From contig JADLSH010000368.1 in assembly GCA_016169945.1 (NCBI GenBank), positions 1,860,001 through 1,924,000 of the forward strand: 64,000 nt of DNA. The letters are read 5' to 3'. A program made the position numbers and the translations under genes. The notes beneath the pieces are model-generated. The model ran no database searches and was not told where the DNA came from. It worked only from the letters and a program-made list of their open reading frames with translations. The stretch comes from Trachythela sp. YZ-2020 (lineage: Eukaryota; Cnidaria; Anthozoa; Malacalcyonacea; Clavulariidae). Positions within the stretch are counted from its first letter, which is position 1. Each line of letters opens with the position of its first letter. Shown one piece after another: positions 53,724 to 64,000 of this stretch.

Positions 53724-55570
53724 TTAATGAGTTTTATCATAAGTATCTTTTCCTTTGTATCCGCCAACATATCCTGCGCCTGCCTTGTCGTCACAATCTT
53801 TTCGACCGTCGAGACCTTTTCCTTTTCCCGTTCCATCAAATCTCTCTTTGTGTGAGCCTGTGTATCTTGATGTGTCAGTCAAGCGGTCAACTGCGCCAGC
53901 TTTGGTTGCTTTCTGTGAAGAAATAGAATGGAGTAGAACACTTCCATCGATAAAGGTATTTCTCAACTAATTCATGAGTAAAACACGAACGAATTAAGGA
54001 AATCAGCACCGTATCGTTGTCTTGATCATAGAATGCCGGGTCACAGAAAACATCATTCTTTTTAACAATTTTTTTCAGACGTAGCAGTCATTAAGTAATA
54101 AATATTTAAAACACATAATAAACACATATAACCCTTTGAGTTTGAAAGTTTTAATAAAGACCGCTTCTCGACATTAATTATTAACGAGCGTCAACAATTA
54201 TGAATTTTTAAAGCACTAATAAAATGATTAACAGTTAGCGGCTTATTTTTGCTAAATTATAGGTTTCTGTCCTAAACCTTTTTGTCAGTAGAGACTTGCT
54301 TTTCAAAATTCGTATCCTTAGCGTTTTTACTGCGCGAGTATCGTCCTATCACAGAGCTCCTCCGTTGCACGAGGCCAAAAGTTTACTTAGTCCATAGCAA
54401 CCGCCACGCTGAGAGCAAAACGAAACAGATAATCCTTAATTTTCTACTGAAATTTTAATAATTGTTTCTTCATTTGCATTCTACATATTTTTTCCTTTTG
54501 CCTCCGTTTTAGTACACTAATCACTATCTTTTAAATTGCCTTCTTTTATTTCTTTTCAAAATATATTTTCCTTGCCTTGGAACGGTATAAAGACCCAGCG
54601 ACAAACCCACAGGAAGTATTACCGTAAACATTGTACAATTTGCGGTGGAAATTACTTAAAACAAGAAATCGTCCAGCGCACAATGTAAAAAATATTTTCC
54701 CAGTGCTGCAAAAGTGAAGTGGCTGGGAACCCCTAATTGTTACAATAGAAGTGTTGCAAAGTTTAAAGCCAAGTTTGTAAACAAATTATTATTTCAACTC
54801 TACTTTGGCATTCTAAGTACTGAGATATCTTACCGTAACTCCTGTAGTTCCAGGACCTTTTCCGGCAGCTATTTTGGCCTTTAATTTCGTTACACCAGCT
54901 TCCCCTTCGCCCGGGTATTTTTTCTCAGCGATCAGTTCCAGCGCTTTTTCAAACTGTGCAAAATTGATTTTTCGATCCGTTTTGCTGTGAACAAACAAAG
55001 ACTGTTATTGAGTGTTATGATGTTATCTACCAAAATTTGTTTCACATAGACACATACTGTCATACGAGATCGGACGAAGTCGTAACCGAACCAAAATTCG
55101 CTCCATTGCATATATTCACACGAGAATTCGCCCGGTTAGTTGTGCTCAAATGCTCAAATGCGTTCTGTGTGTTCACCAACAGCAAAATCGTGCGAATTTG
55201 AGCATTCGACGGTTCAGAATTTATCCAGTCTTGTGTGAACGGGGCTTAAATTTCTCTGGTATATAGTTTGAATTTGTATCACAGAGAGCTGGTTATCTAG
55301 GTTATAGCTCTAAAGCTCTAACTTTAGATTTTAACTACATGTACAATATTATACACTAAAGTTATTTTTGGTAAATATTACTCAAACCTACCTCTTAACT
55401 TCTGGTCTGTTAAATATGATATCTATATCCGTAGATGTGAATTTCTTATCGAACAATTTCAATTCGCGGAAAAGCTTCGCAAATTTCGCGTTGTCCATCA
55501 TAGCTTGGCCCCCTTTAGCCCCTCCACCGAAGGCACAGAAACTATTAAATGCTGTTTCTAAATCACCCAT
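53724..55570 (-). CDS. TPPP: Tubulin polymerization-promoting protein (TPPP/p25 family, 172 aa)
   Basis: Binds and bundles microtubules. Exons (minus): 55570-55392, 54984-54834, 53912-53724, totalling 519 nt in frame and 172 residues; human TPPP3 has 176, so it is full-length. The N-terminal half ([16 protein letters not shown]...[14 protein letters not shown]) is the degenerate EF-hand-like p25-alpha core. The C-terminal half carries the family signature [20 protein letters not shown] (about residues 115-134) and a Gly/Lys-rich end with [13 protein letters not shown]. It has the short form without the long N-terminal extension of vertebrate TPPP1. All splice phases agree. Confidence 0.95.
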
Positions 55571-56012
55571 ATTGTCTGTAGTTCTTGCGCGATTGCTTGC
55601 AAATACCCTGCCACAATAGTTTAAACAGACTATATTGTTGTGAAATTGAATCCTTCAGACTTGCGTGAAATGATATGCAGAAAAAATTTCCCACCTAATT
55701 TGCATAAAATACCACTTCCGTGAATACGTAATTAGGCACGTTTACAATGAAAAGCAATGGTTGCAGCGCTCTGGTTGCAGCTAATGATGATTACGCTAAT
55801 TCATCAACTAATCAACCAATTAGAAGTTTAGAACTATACAAATTGAAAAGAAAAATCGCTAGAGCAAAAACAGTTTGAACTTTGAACAAGTATATTTCGA
55901 TTTTTTACAGTATGTCCTGTATAAAATAAGGACAGGGAAACGTTTCAACATTCAACAAGTATATTTAACACCCTGTCGTTAAGACGCGCGTAAGGCGACC
56001 GTCACAAAAATG
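55571..56012. other. Intergenic between TPPP and the MULE-type gene
   Basis: Contains the presumed TPPP 5' untranslated region. A duplicated phrase (AAGTATATTT near 55888 and 55959) is present. No gene or clear element end is visible. Confidence 0.45.
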
Positions 56013-59000
56013 TCACATTTTTCTTGAACACAATCTACACACAAAATTATGTCGTGATGTTTTCAAACTGTCACATCTCTGATGAAACCATTCATTGCAG
56101 ACACTGCACTGCGCCATGAGGTCAGCCTCGCTCTTCGGTTTCTCGTACGGCATACGACAACTACAAAACAACTCGACAGTGTAGAATTTCCTCTTGGATA
56201 ACACAATTTCGCTGCTAGGCTTCATCTCAGGAAACGGACTCATCTTTTTTAACTTCAAACATTCGACAAGATGTGGCCGCATTTTGGGCACGTCAAAACG
56301 TAACTTGCTCGGATCTTGACCAAACGCAAGCGCTGTAGCAAAGGCGATGGCGAATACACCACAATCAACATGTGAGCTTTGTTGTTGAACTGACTTCATG
56401 ATCACTTTCATTTCTGCACTTTGAATGCACATGAACGAGGCAAGTTGTTGTTTGGTGAACTTGGCTATAAAACCTTGGTTCATGCTATCGTACATGTTGA
56501 CCGCCGCAGTATCTCTTACATCAAGCCCCCCAACGTTACTTACACACACCCAGTGATCGTAACCATCATGTAGTATCTGGATAAAATCACCACAAACCTG
56601 CTCAAACGTTTGAATTGGACCACGGGCGACAGTCTGAAGACCTTTGTTTGGGAATGATTCCTGTAAAAATTCTTGAGCAAGATTCACCGTAGAATGTCTG
56701 ATCACTTCTTGCTTTGTCAAAAGTCTTTCGTCATACTTAGATAAGCTTCCTGCAGGATTGGAACACAACATTGTGACATCGTTCTTATCTTCTAGTTCTG
56801 AGAAATCTAACCCGGAGCTGTCATTTGATTGGCTAGTGTTCAATTGTAAGGGATAGTTCGGGTTCTCAGTTGATTCCTGTGGATTACCAGTGTTTGGAGA
56901 TACCGTAATATCCCTATTTCTATCAACTGTGGTCACAGGTGCCCCAATATTAACGTTGGTACCCTCTGGTATCCTAACATTTCCGTTCGTATCACTCATG
57001 TTCCTAGATGTACCCACATTGTCATTAATATCTCCAGATATCCTGAGATCACTATTCATACCTCCAGATGTACCTTCATTACCACTCATATCATACAAGA
57101 TATCACCTGAGTTCCCAGATGTTCCAATATTGACATTCAGAACCTCAGGTGTACCTTGATTACCGTTCATACCACCCGAGTTCCCTGATGTCCTGACATG
57201 ATCGTTCACACCACTCGATACAATAACATTACCGTCCATACCCTGAGGTGTTGCAATATCACTGCTTATACCACCAGATGTAGCTTCATTACCATTCATA
57301 TCACCTGAGTTCCCACATGTCCCAACATTACCACTAGCAACATCCCCAGATGCATCTGCATTACCATTCATGGACCTATACTGATCAGGAGCAATACCAC
57401 CAACACATTCTAATACTTGGCCAGAGATTCGACTGTCACAATCACTACCCATCACCATGTCAGTGCCATGGTCATCCACTTTAACCACCTTCCTTGCAAT
57501 GGTCCCGTCACTCCAATCACCAGGACGTTTCCTCTCTTTCATAAGGAACACTTTATTCTTCTTACCCTCAGCTTTGCTTCCCTCCAAAGACGGTCCTACA
57601 GCAACATCATCGTCAACTACGGACTGTTTGAGGTTTTCAATTGTTTCCCGAAGTTTGTCGTGTAATGATGTAAGAACTTGCTTATCGTGGATCAAGTATG
57701 TAAGGTTGTTTATCTCATTTAGTAAATCACGACACTCAGTTGCTGTGCTGTTAAATCCAGCTTTTTTGTCAAGTAAAACCTCGCGCAAGCTCACTGGAGG
57801 GATAACATCATTGCTCTCTGCTTGACTTCCACCTGATTGTCCGCTCTGTTCTGGTTCATTATAACTCGGATTTGTTGAGTTTACACTCGTATTTTGTGCA
57901 TTTGGATCTAAGCGGCTTATACTCTGATCTGTTTGGCGTATACTCTGATCTAACCGACTGGAACCCTGTCCGCTCGCACTGATATTTGATCGGCTGTTAT
58001 CCTGTGGACACACGCTCGTATCTGGTAGGCTTCCAATCACGTCTTCTTCATTCATGATTGCAGAGTCTAGTATAAAATACGGCGAGTTTCGATATCTTTC
58101 CGGGAAACTTGACCAGTTCCAGTTCTTGAAATGTTGCATGACGACCAAGAAATGCTTGCAAGGCATCATGGTCTTGGACCAATCCTCGCACTCGCAGTGA
58201 GGGAGCTCCTGAAATGAAAAATTGTTTGACCGAAACATCAGTGGGATCGTTATAGGTGGGTTTGGTCAAAAGTAAATTGTCAAGGGCGTTCAGTATACTC
58301 ACTGATAGATATCTATAGATAAGTGTCTGCAACTTACAACGTCATTTCCAAAGTGAACTTTATATTCTACGTCTGAGTCGGATGACTTAACAAAGAATTC
58401 TCCTCTAGCTACGCTATTCACAAGAACATCATCTGCAGTATATTCATTGACGCTTGCCATACAATCCGCTGTGTGTTCAGTAAGCTGTCGTGGTCGCGTG
58501 TGGTAGAATGAAGGAATGTTGGTGTCTTGGTTTGAAAGTGGAACATTTTGTTCGATGTAGCTACAAAGGGATAAGACAAGGTTTTACAATTTGAAGTCCT
58601 GTATTCAGTTACTGATTCGTTTATTCATTCGAAGTAACAAATATTAGTAGGTTTCAGTAAGCGTTACAGGGCAGCAGATGGTGGCCAACATCAGAAATGT
58701 TTACCCTTAAAACAGCAAGAAAATTAGACAACATCTCTTAATCCTTTTTATTGCTCCCAAATACAAGACTACTACATATAATAAAAATAATTAACATTAT
58801 TTTCTCACTCTGATAACCGCTTGTTGACCACCATCTGCAGTACGATGTGATGTGATAACTTTATTTTAGCAGGGTAGCCCATTCAGCTGTTAAGCTGGTA
58901 TCCAGAGGGGCCCTGCAGAGGGTCCCTGCAGCACGATAATGCTGCCTTAGCAAAAACCCATCCATACTTACAACTTTTGTTTGGCATGCAAAATGAATTC

Positions 59001-62000
59001 AATGACCATTTTTAAAACAAGACTGAGTAATGTTCCTCCTTCATTCAATAGCTCTTCGTGAGAGAAATCTTTTTTCTGATGTTCAACTGTAAAGTCTGTC
59101 ATGATGAGATCACACAGGAACGGTTTCTGGTATGCATACACCCAACGCTAGAATATAAATATCATTTTTCACTAGGATAGACTTGAAATAAATCTTTCCC
59201 AGGGAAATCTGCGCCCCTCAAAATGAACATAGTTTGCCTCTTAGTGACTAAAGCCCAACTCTAGGTCGCGTTTGACCACCAACTCCGAAGTTAGTGACTA
59301 ACTTCCAGACGAAGGGCCTTCGCTCGAAACGTCGAAGTTCTTATTGTATTTTCAGGTAGTTTTACACAACAGTCAACCGCCGAATCTTTGTTACACTCTA
59401 CCCACACTGGCACCGCACGTTCGAGATATTTACGCAAAGGGCCTATTAAATCAATCGAATGTTCTGCCGCACTAGATTTACTTTACCTCTTTAATACTAA
59501 GCCATTTGTCCTCAAACCACTCTCTGAATGGCTTTCCGTAGTCACAATGCCAGCATTCAGTGTGTTTAAGCAAGTCCAAAGCTTCTTCAAACTCTTGTTC
59601 TGTCTGAGCATGCGCTATACGACGTAAGTACACTAGGATTGCATCCTTATGTGCTACAACGCCATTGGATGATTGAGAGAGCCAATGTTCCCAGGCTTGT
59701 TCACGGTGGAAATCGCTGAGTAATACTTTGCAATCTAAAAATATTCTATGTTGGTTAGTGTTTAAAGTGTCTTAAGGTACGTCTACACGCTGCGATTTGT
59801 CGGCCCAATTTTAGGTTTCTCTGAATGTTAATGACGAATATTTTCAGTTGGTGATGTTGTCAGATGACGTTTGCCACGTATTTTTCAAATATCATTAACG
59901 TGCATCCGAAATCGGCCCGACCAATCGCAACGTGTGAACGTACCTTTAATCTTTTTCAGGTAGTTTGAACGCAAATACGCAATAGCTGGGTTTCACTAAG
60001 CACTATCGTGCAGCAGATGGTGGTCAACCTGCAGTTATCAGAGTGGGAAAATAATGTTAATCGTTGTATATAGTAGTTTTGTATTTGGAGGCAAATAAAT
60101 AGAATTGAGAGATGAAGTTTAATTTGCCTGCTCCTATAAATGTCAACACTTCTGAAGTGAAGACCACCATCTGCTGCCCTGTAACGCTTACCAAAATCCA
60201 CCAATGTCCACATCGCATTGCTGTTATGTTTACTCAAAAGCTGCGCATAATATTCTGCGCTGCAAGTTGCGCAAATCTGAAAACTTACACAGACCTGGAA
60301 AACATTCCTGAACAGCAGCAATCTCTTCACTGTCATTATCGACCATGAACACCTTGGGTTTCCAATCTGGGTTCCAAGCTTTTATAAACTCGAGCGCTTC
60401 TTTTGTGGACTCCATGTTTTCATCTTGTACGACAAATGTTGCAACAACTTGATAATCAACATTTGTTTTGACCATGAGAAAGAACAACGGTAGTGGATAT
60501 TTTACTGTTCTATACACTGGATCAAGAAAACATACGTGGTTGCCGTAACGTTTTAGAAGATGACGCTGAAACGACGTCTGATGCACGAACATGAACTGCT
60601 GTTGAGAAAATTTCTGTCTGACTCGAATTTCGTGCTCTAAAACCTCTTCCACTGAAAGATTGAACGATTCTTGCCCCAAAACTTCGTTCATTCCATCAAA
60701 TTTTCGAGTATAAAACGTATCATCAGCATTCTGTAGTCTCGCTACTAGTTCTTCAATTTCAGCACAATCTAACACCATCAGTCTCTGTATCACTAACTCG
60801 TTGTACATTTTCATTCTTATAACGCCCGTGTTAGGGAAGTACCGTTTGTTTGAGTGAAATGGTTTCGCTTTGCCTGGGTAGAGTTCTTGGTTGATGTAAA
60901 AATCGAGTTGTCGTTTCATTTCTTTTTCGTTTCGTACGCCTGATAAAACAAGTTCTGAAAGCTTTTTCAATACTTTTGGGTCCACTCTATGTAACGAATT
61001 CGTGCCCTGAAATGAAAGAAACACATAAAGTATTAGAGTAAAGTCATACCACACAATAATGACACGATTTATACTATATATAGAGACAGATACGAACTCG
61101 GGCAAAGAAAAGACAGTTCATCTGATAAGTTACGTGTGTATAAACGCAGCAAATATACAGGGGCCGGTTGTACGAAGGCCGTTTAGCTTAAACGGCGGAT
61201 AAGCCAAAATTAAATAACACTTTCACAGATTTTGTGAATGACTGGACTTAAATCGTACGCACTTACTAATATGTAGTTGCAAACATAATTGTTCTATTCA
61301 AGTTGAAAAATTTTAGCTTGGTTCGATGACTTCATCGATATTTTCGATTTATCCACCGGATAGGCTAAATGGGCTTCGTACAACCGGCCCCAGATCATCA
61401 AGGATCATCTAAATGCGTGCGTAGTACGTCTTGTTCGGATTATTCATTTATGTTATAAAATAATATGGCATTGGAACAACTATATATCAGGAGAAACTGA
61501 TATGGCGACCTTCGTTACTCATAGCGCAAAATATATCAAGGTAAAATAGTTTTTTCAGGACTCTGTTTATTCTAGCTGGTTCGTTTGCGCAGTTCGTCTG
61601 CTGTTTACATTAAGACAAATGTGTAAAATACGGGGTTAGACCAACTATCTGATATTAGTAGAATCATACTAGTATACTATTGCAAATGCTGTAATTTGAT
61701 TGGCTACGCTACTCGCTAGAGCCATCGCTAGAGACATTGGCTACGCTACTCGCTAGAGACATAGAGTCGACAGCCATCTCCTCGACGCGATTTTTAACGA
61801 ATTTATTTCAATAAATTATGAAAAAGGTTTTGAAATACTGTTTTCTTGCTGGTTTCTACTAAAACAATTAGATTATTCGCTCTCGATTTCTATGAGATGA
61901 TAGTTCATTCGGGCTTCGTCCTCATCAACTATCACCTCATAGAAATCTTGAGCTCATAATCTAATTGTTAATTAGGAATGATTTGTTTGCAAAACCATTT

Positions 62001-64000
62001 AGTATTGTTTGCGCTATTCTAACTAGTTCGCCATGATTCATCAGAGGAATGATGCACCTTAATGGATGATCCATCTTCAGTAGAAATCGATTTATTGTAT
62101 GAATTAAGCATATACATTGATAGTGATACTACACCTGAACACTGGTTGGGTGCCCTATATGATCATCAGAAGTTGGAAATGAAATATAAATTCTTCTCTC
62201 AATGTTTTGCATGTTCACAGAACCAGCAGCAAAACTTTCTTTTATCTTCTTTGCAACAACTCCACGATAGTACTTCGTATTGGTGGAAATCTTTGAAATA
62301 TGGAAATATGGATTAAATACGTCTAGGCAACTGCTTAAGCCTGGTTTCCATATGGTCGTAACCGTGTCGTAAACGTGTCGTAACAGTCGTGGAGATAGGC
62401 TTGCAGTCTATCTCCACGACACGTTTACGACCATATGGAAACCAGGCCTTAGGCAACTGCTTCGTCAACTGGGGAGTAAAATGAAATAAGGAGATTACCT
62501 TGAAATCTGGGAAGTAAATGATCTCACAAAAAACAACTTTGGCTGGACAGTCAAGTTTTCTTGTTGGTGGAGTTTTCCTTGTTTTTGTTGTATCGCTCTG
62601 AAAGAGGACATTAATAAGACAGTTACTTACTATTCTTTGAACTTTGACCATGCAGAAGTAGTGCATGTTCTTGACTGGGAGCATTGAACTATAAATAAAC
62701 TGGAACGATAACTCGGGGGGGAAATTGAAGCCAGCTTAATTCAGTTTTTCTGAGGTTTGAGTTGAAATACTTAATGCCGAACATTGGGCTGTATATGAAA
62801 TTGAAGCTATTAAAAAGTTCTATTTGATATAAAAACTTCAAGACTTTAGGTAAAAGGGAAATACTTAAAAACTTTGAGGGAAAATTTGCCGTATTTTACA
62901 AAATTGCGGTTGTTTTTGTATTTTTTAAGTATTTCCATTTTACCTAAAGTCTTGAAGTTTTTATATCAAATAGAACTTTTTAATAGCTTCAATTTCATAT
63001 ACAGCCCAATGTTCGGCGTTAAGTATTTCAACTCAAAACTCAGAAAAACTAGCTTGGCTTCAACGAATCATAGGACTTGATCATAGGAGTTAGCGTTCCA
63101 GTTTACTTAGAGTTCACTGGCTGGGAGTCAATGTAAAATTGTAAATTGATCTGATCTTGTACAGAATGCTCATATGAGTAGTATTAATGTATACAGTATA
63201 AAATGGAGAGATTACAGTGTGCAATTTTGCAGACCTTTACCACTTCCCCTCGTTGAAGTCTCAATTTCTCTTTCAGTTTGATATTTCTATCTTTGCCAAA
63301 ATGGCAATCATAAACTTTCCGTCCCATCATAATGAATGGAACACCATCTGATTTCACTGTTATTTTATCTCCAATATCAAATTCTTGCCAATAGATCCGC
63401 TTGTTCGTTACATCAACTTCTACACAATGCAGTTCAATGTTATTTTCAATTCAATGTCCCACGTATTAACAGGTTATAACATATTATCAAATGTGGGGGT
63501 CCAGTGTAGGTAGTATTCTACAATAAGCTGTCATGGTTTGCGTCTGAACTACCTGACAAATATTTAAAACACTTTGAGGTTCTTTGATCAAAGCCTTTTG
63601 TCTGGTGGTAAGAAGCATGTACTTCTGCCCATTTTCATCATTTTCATGTATTACTGTGTACAAAGCACCCATTGAGCCACAATGCATCCTACTTTATTTT
63701 CCTCTGTCTAATGTCAGAGGAATTAAATTGTCAAGGGGAAACCGTTGGCATTTAACCAGATTATCTGCTCATGTTTCTTGTTAACCCATTTAGCCACAAT
63801 GTGCTTCAATGCACCTATTTTGCTATTTTACTGTCTAATGCCAGACTATTTTACTCGTCAAGTTTTGAGCACATACTTCGATATGTTAGTGATATACTTT
63901 ATGTCTCTATCATGCATTGCTTACGAGAATTTCCAAAATCCTTGGGACACCTCCACACAGAATATCGGTTCTTCGTATCATTCTCAAACCTATGCAATAC
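56013..64000 (-). CDS. MULE-type transposase gene with SWIM, Ulp1-protease and PHD domains (partial, runs off right edge)
   Basis: Minus-strand exons: part of one ending at 63925 (extends past the window), a possible exon about 63684-63555, 63419-63246 (GVPFIMMGRKVYDCHFG), about 62597-62505 (KLDCPAKVVFCEIIYFPDFK), 61016-60289, 59734-59487, 59147-58982, 58560-58338, 58208-56013. The core reads FVHQTSFQ...CFLDPVYRTVKYPLPLFFLMV and VFMVDNDSEEIAAV, with MULE catalytic aspartates, then SDFHREQAW. The last exon adds a SWIM finger (CEC...CKHF), a Gly/Asn/Ser-rich repeat linker of about 150 residues, a C48 Ulp1-like protease with His in DHWVCV, Asp and Cys in HVDCGVF, and a C-terminal PHD finger (CSC...CSVC..WFHQRC...CRLC). 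I see no lesion in the exons read. Either an intact mobile element or a domesticated copy. Confidence 0.8.
58647..58848. mobile_element. MITE-like element, GGTTTCACTAAGC family (copy)
   Basis: Lies in an intron of the MULE-type gene. TAGGTTTCAGTAAGCGTTAC and GGGCAGCAGATGGTGG on the left pair with CACCATCTGCAGTACG on the right. Confidence 0.6.
59772..59949. mobile_element. TTAA-flanked MITE
   Basis: TTAAGGTACGTCTACACGCT on the left pairs with the complement of TTAAAGGTACGTTCACACGT on the right. The interior includes AATGTTAATGACGAATATTT. A related piece lies at about 52813-52988. Confidence 0.65.
59986..60200. mobile_element. MITE-like element, GGTTTCACTAAGC family (best-preserved copy)
   Basis: The left arm TGGGTTTCACTAAGCACTAT with GCAGCAGATGGTGGTCAAC faces the right arm CACCATCTGCTGCCCTGTAA with CGCTTACCAAAATCCA: about 40-bp arms and a 130-bp interior. 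Confidence 0.7.
61160..61391. mobile_element. MITE with GGGGCCGGTTGTACGAAG ends
   Basis: The two ends are exact inverted copies of GGGGCCGGTTGTACGAAG, and further in, TTTAGC-type and GATAAGCC/ATAGGCTA words pair loosely. It lies in an intron of the MULE-type gene. No clear target duplication. Confidence 0.7.
61862..61969. repeat. Foldback element, arms about 45 bp
   Basis: AACAATTAGATTAT and TTTCTATGAGATGATAGTT on the left pair with AACTATCACCTCATAGAAAT and ATAATCTAATTGTT on the right, around a short centre CATTCGGGCTTCGTCCTCATC-like loop. Confidence 0.7.
62324..62462. mobile_element. 113-bp MITE with 13-bp flanking direct repeats
   Basis: The element 62337-62449 starts AAGCCTGGTTTCCATATGGT and ends with the near-complement. 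TAGGCAACTGCTT stands immediately on both sides (62324-62336 and 62450-62462). It lies in an intron of the MULE-type gene. Confidence 0.75.
62697..63104. repeat. Long foldback element, arms about 170 bp
   Basis: AAACTGGAACGATAACTC at the left is complementary to the right end. The inner arms (GTTGAAATACTTAATGCCGA through CTTCAAGACTTTAGGTAAAA) are almost perfectly inverted around a loop of about 60 bases. Non-coding; lies in an intron of the MULE-type gene. Confidence 0.75.

Noticed and set aside
55060..55250. TTAA MITE ending GTGTGAACGGGGCTTAA
   Set aside because: The right end looks like a terminal repeat, but I could not find the matching left end.
62062..62316. 84-codon plus-strand frame inside an intron of the MULE-type gene
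   Set aside because: No recognisable domain, no supporting splice sites, and it borders a MITE; kept out for lack of support.

Overview
This window is animal nuclear DNA, most likely from a cnidarian; a sponge or another invertebrate is not excluded. The genes have many short coding exons with GT-AG introns. Intergenic and intronic DNA is AT-rich and full of short inverted-repeat elements. The gene content is metazoan: MCM4, casein kinase 2 alpha, TPPP, a CEP72/LRRC36-type protein and a Death-NACHT-LRR receptor. No organism name can be read directly from the sequence.

Layout. 1-8151 holds no recognised gene, only dispersed repeats. 8152-8616 is a small unrecognised ORF. 9095-16545 (minus) is MCM4 in 20 coding exons; summing the exons I placed gives an unbroken frame of 860 codons. 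16817-25614 is an 8.8 kb DNA transposon with long inverted repeats that start TAT and end ATA and a 6-bp target duplication CTCTAG. It carries a DDE-integrase transposase on plus and, converging on it, a damaged ubiquitin-ligase-like gene on minus (zinc finger, SUMO-binding-like motifs, CUE-like segment, HECT domain). 26625-31238 (minus) is an intronless 1537-residue receptor with Death, NACHT and LRR regions, a hydrophobic segment and a complete subtilisin (S8) protease domain. 31239-35543 is repeat-rich, including a 9-bp satellite. 35544-42040 is casein kinase 2 alpha with two alternative first coding exons. 43344-45491 is an intronless phospholipase D. 45814-52721 is the CEP72/LRRC36-type gene (15 exons, 613 codons); its intron 10 holds a TTAA-flanked element filled with a 10-bp minisatellite. 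53724-55570 (minus) is TPPP. 56013 to the right edge (minus) is a MULE-type transposase gene with SWIM, Ulp1-protease and PHD domains; it runs out of the window.

The host genes do not form one pathway. MCM4 (replication licensing), CK2 alpha (pleiotropic kinase), CEP72-like (centrosome) and TPPP (microtubules) are ordinary conserved genes. The two large mobile elements are unrelated, yet both carry ubiquitin/SUMO-pathway modules: an E3-like protein with SUMO-binding-like motifs in one and a SUMO-protease-like domain in the other. The strongest candidate for an undescribed system is the receptor that joins a Death-NACHT-LRR sensor to its own subtilisin protease.
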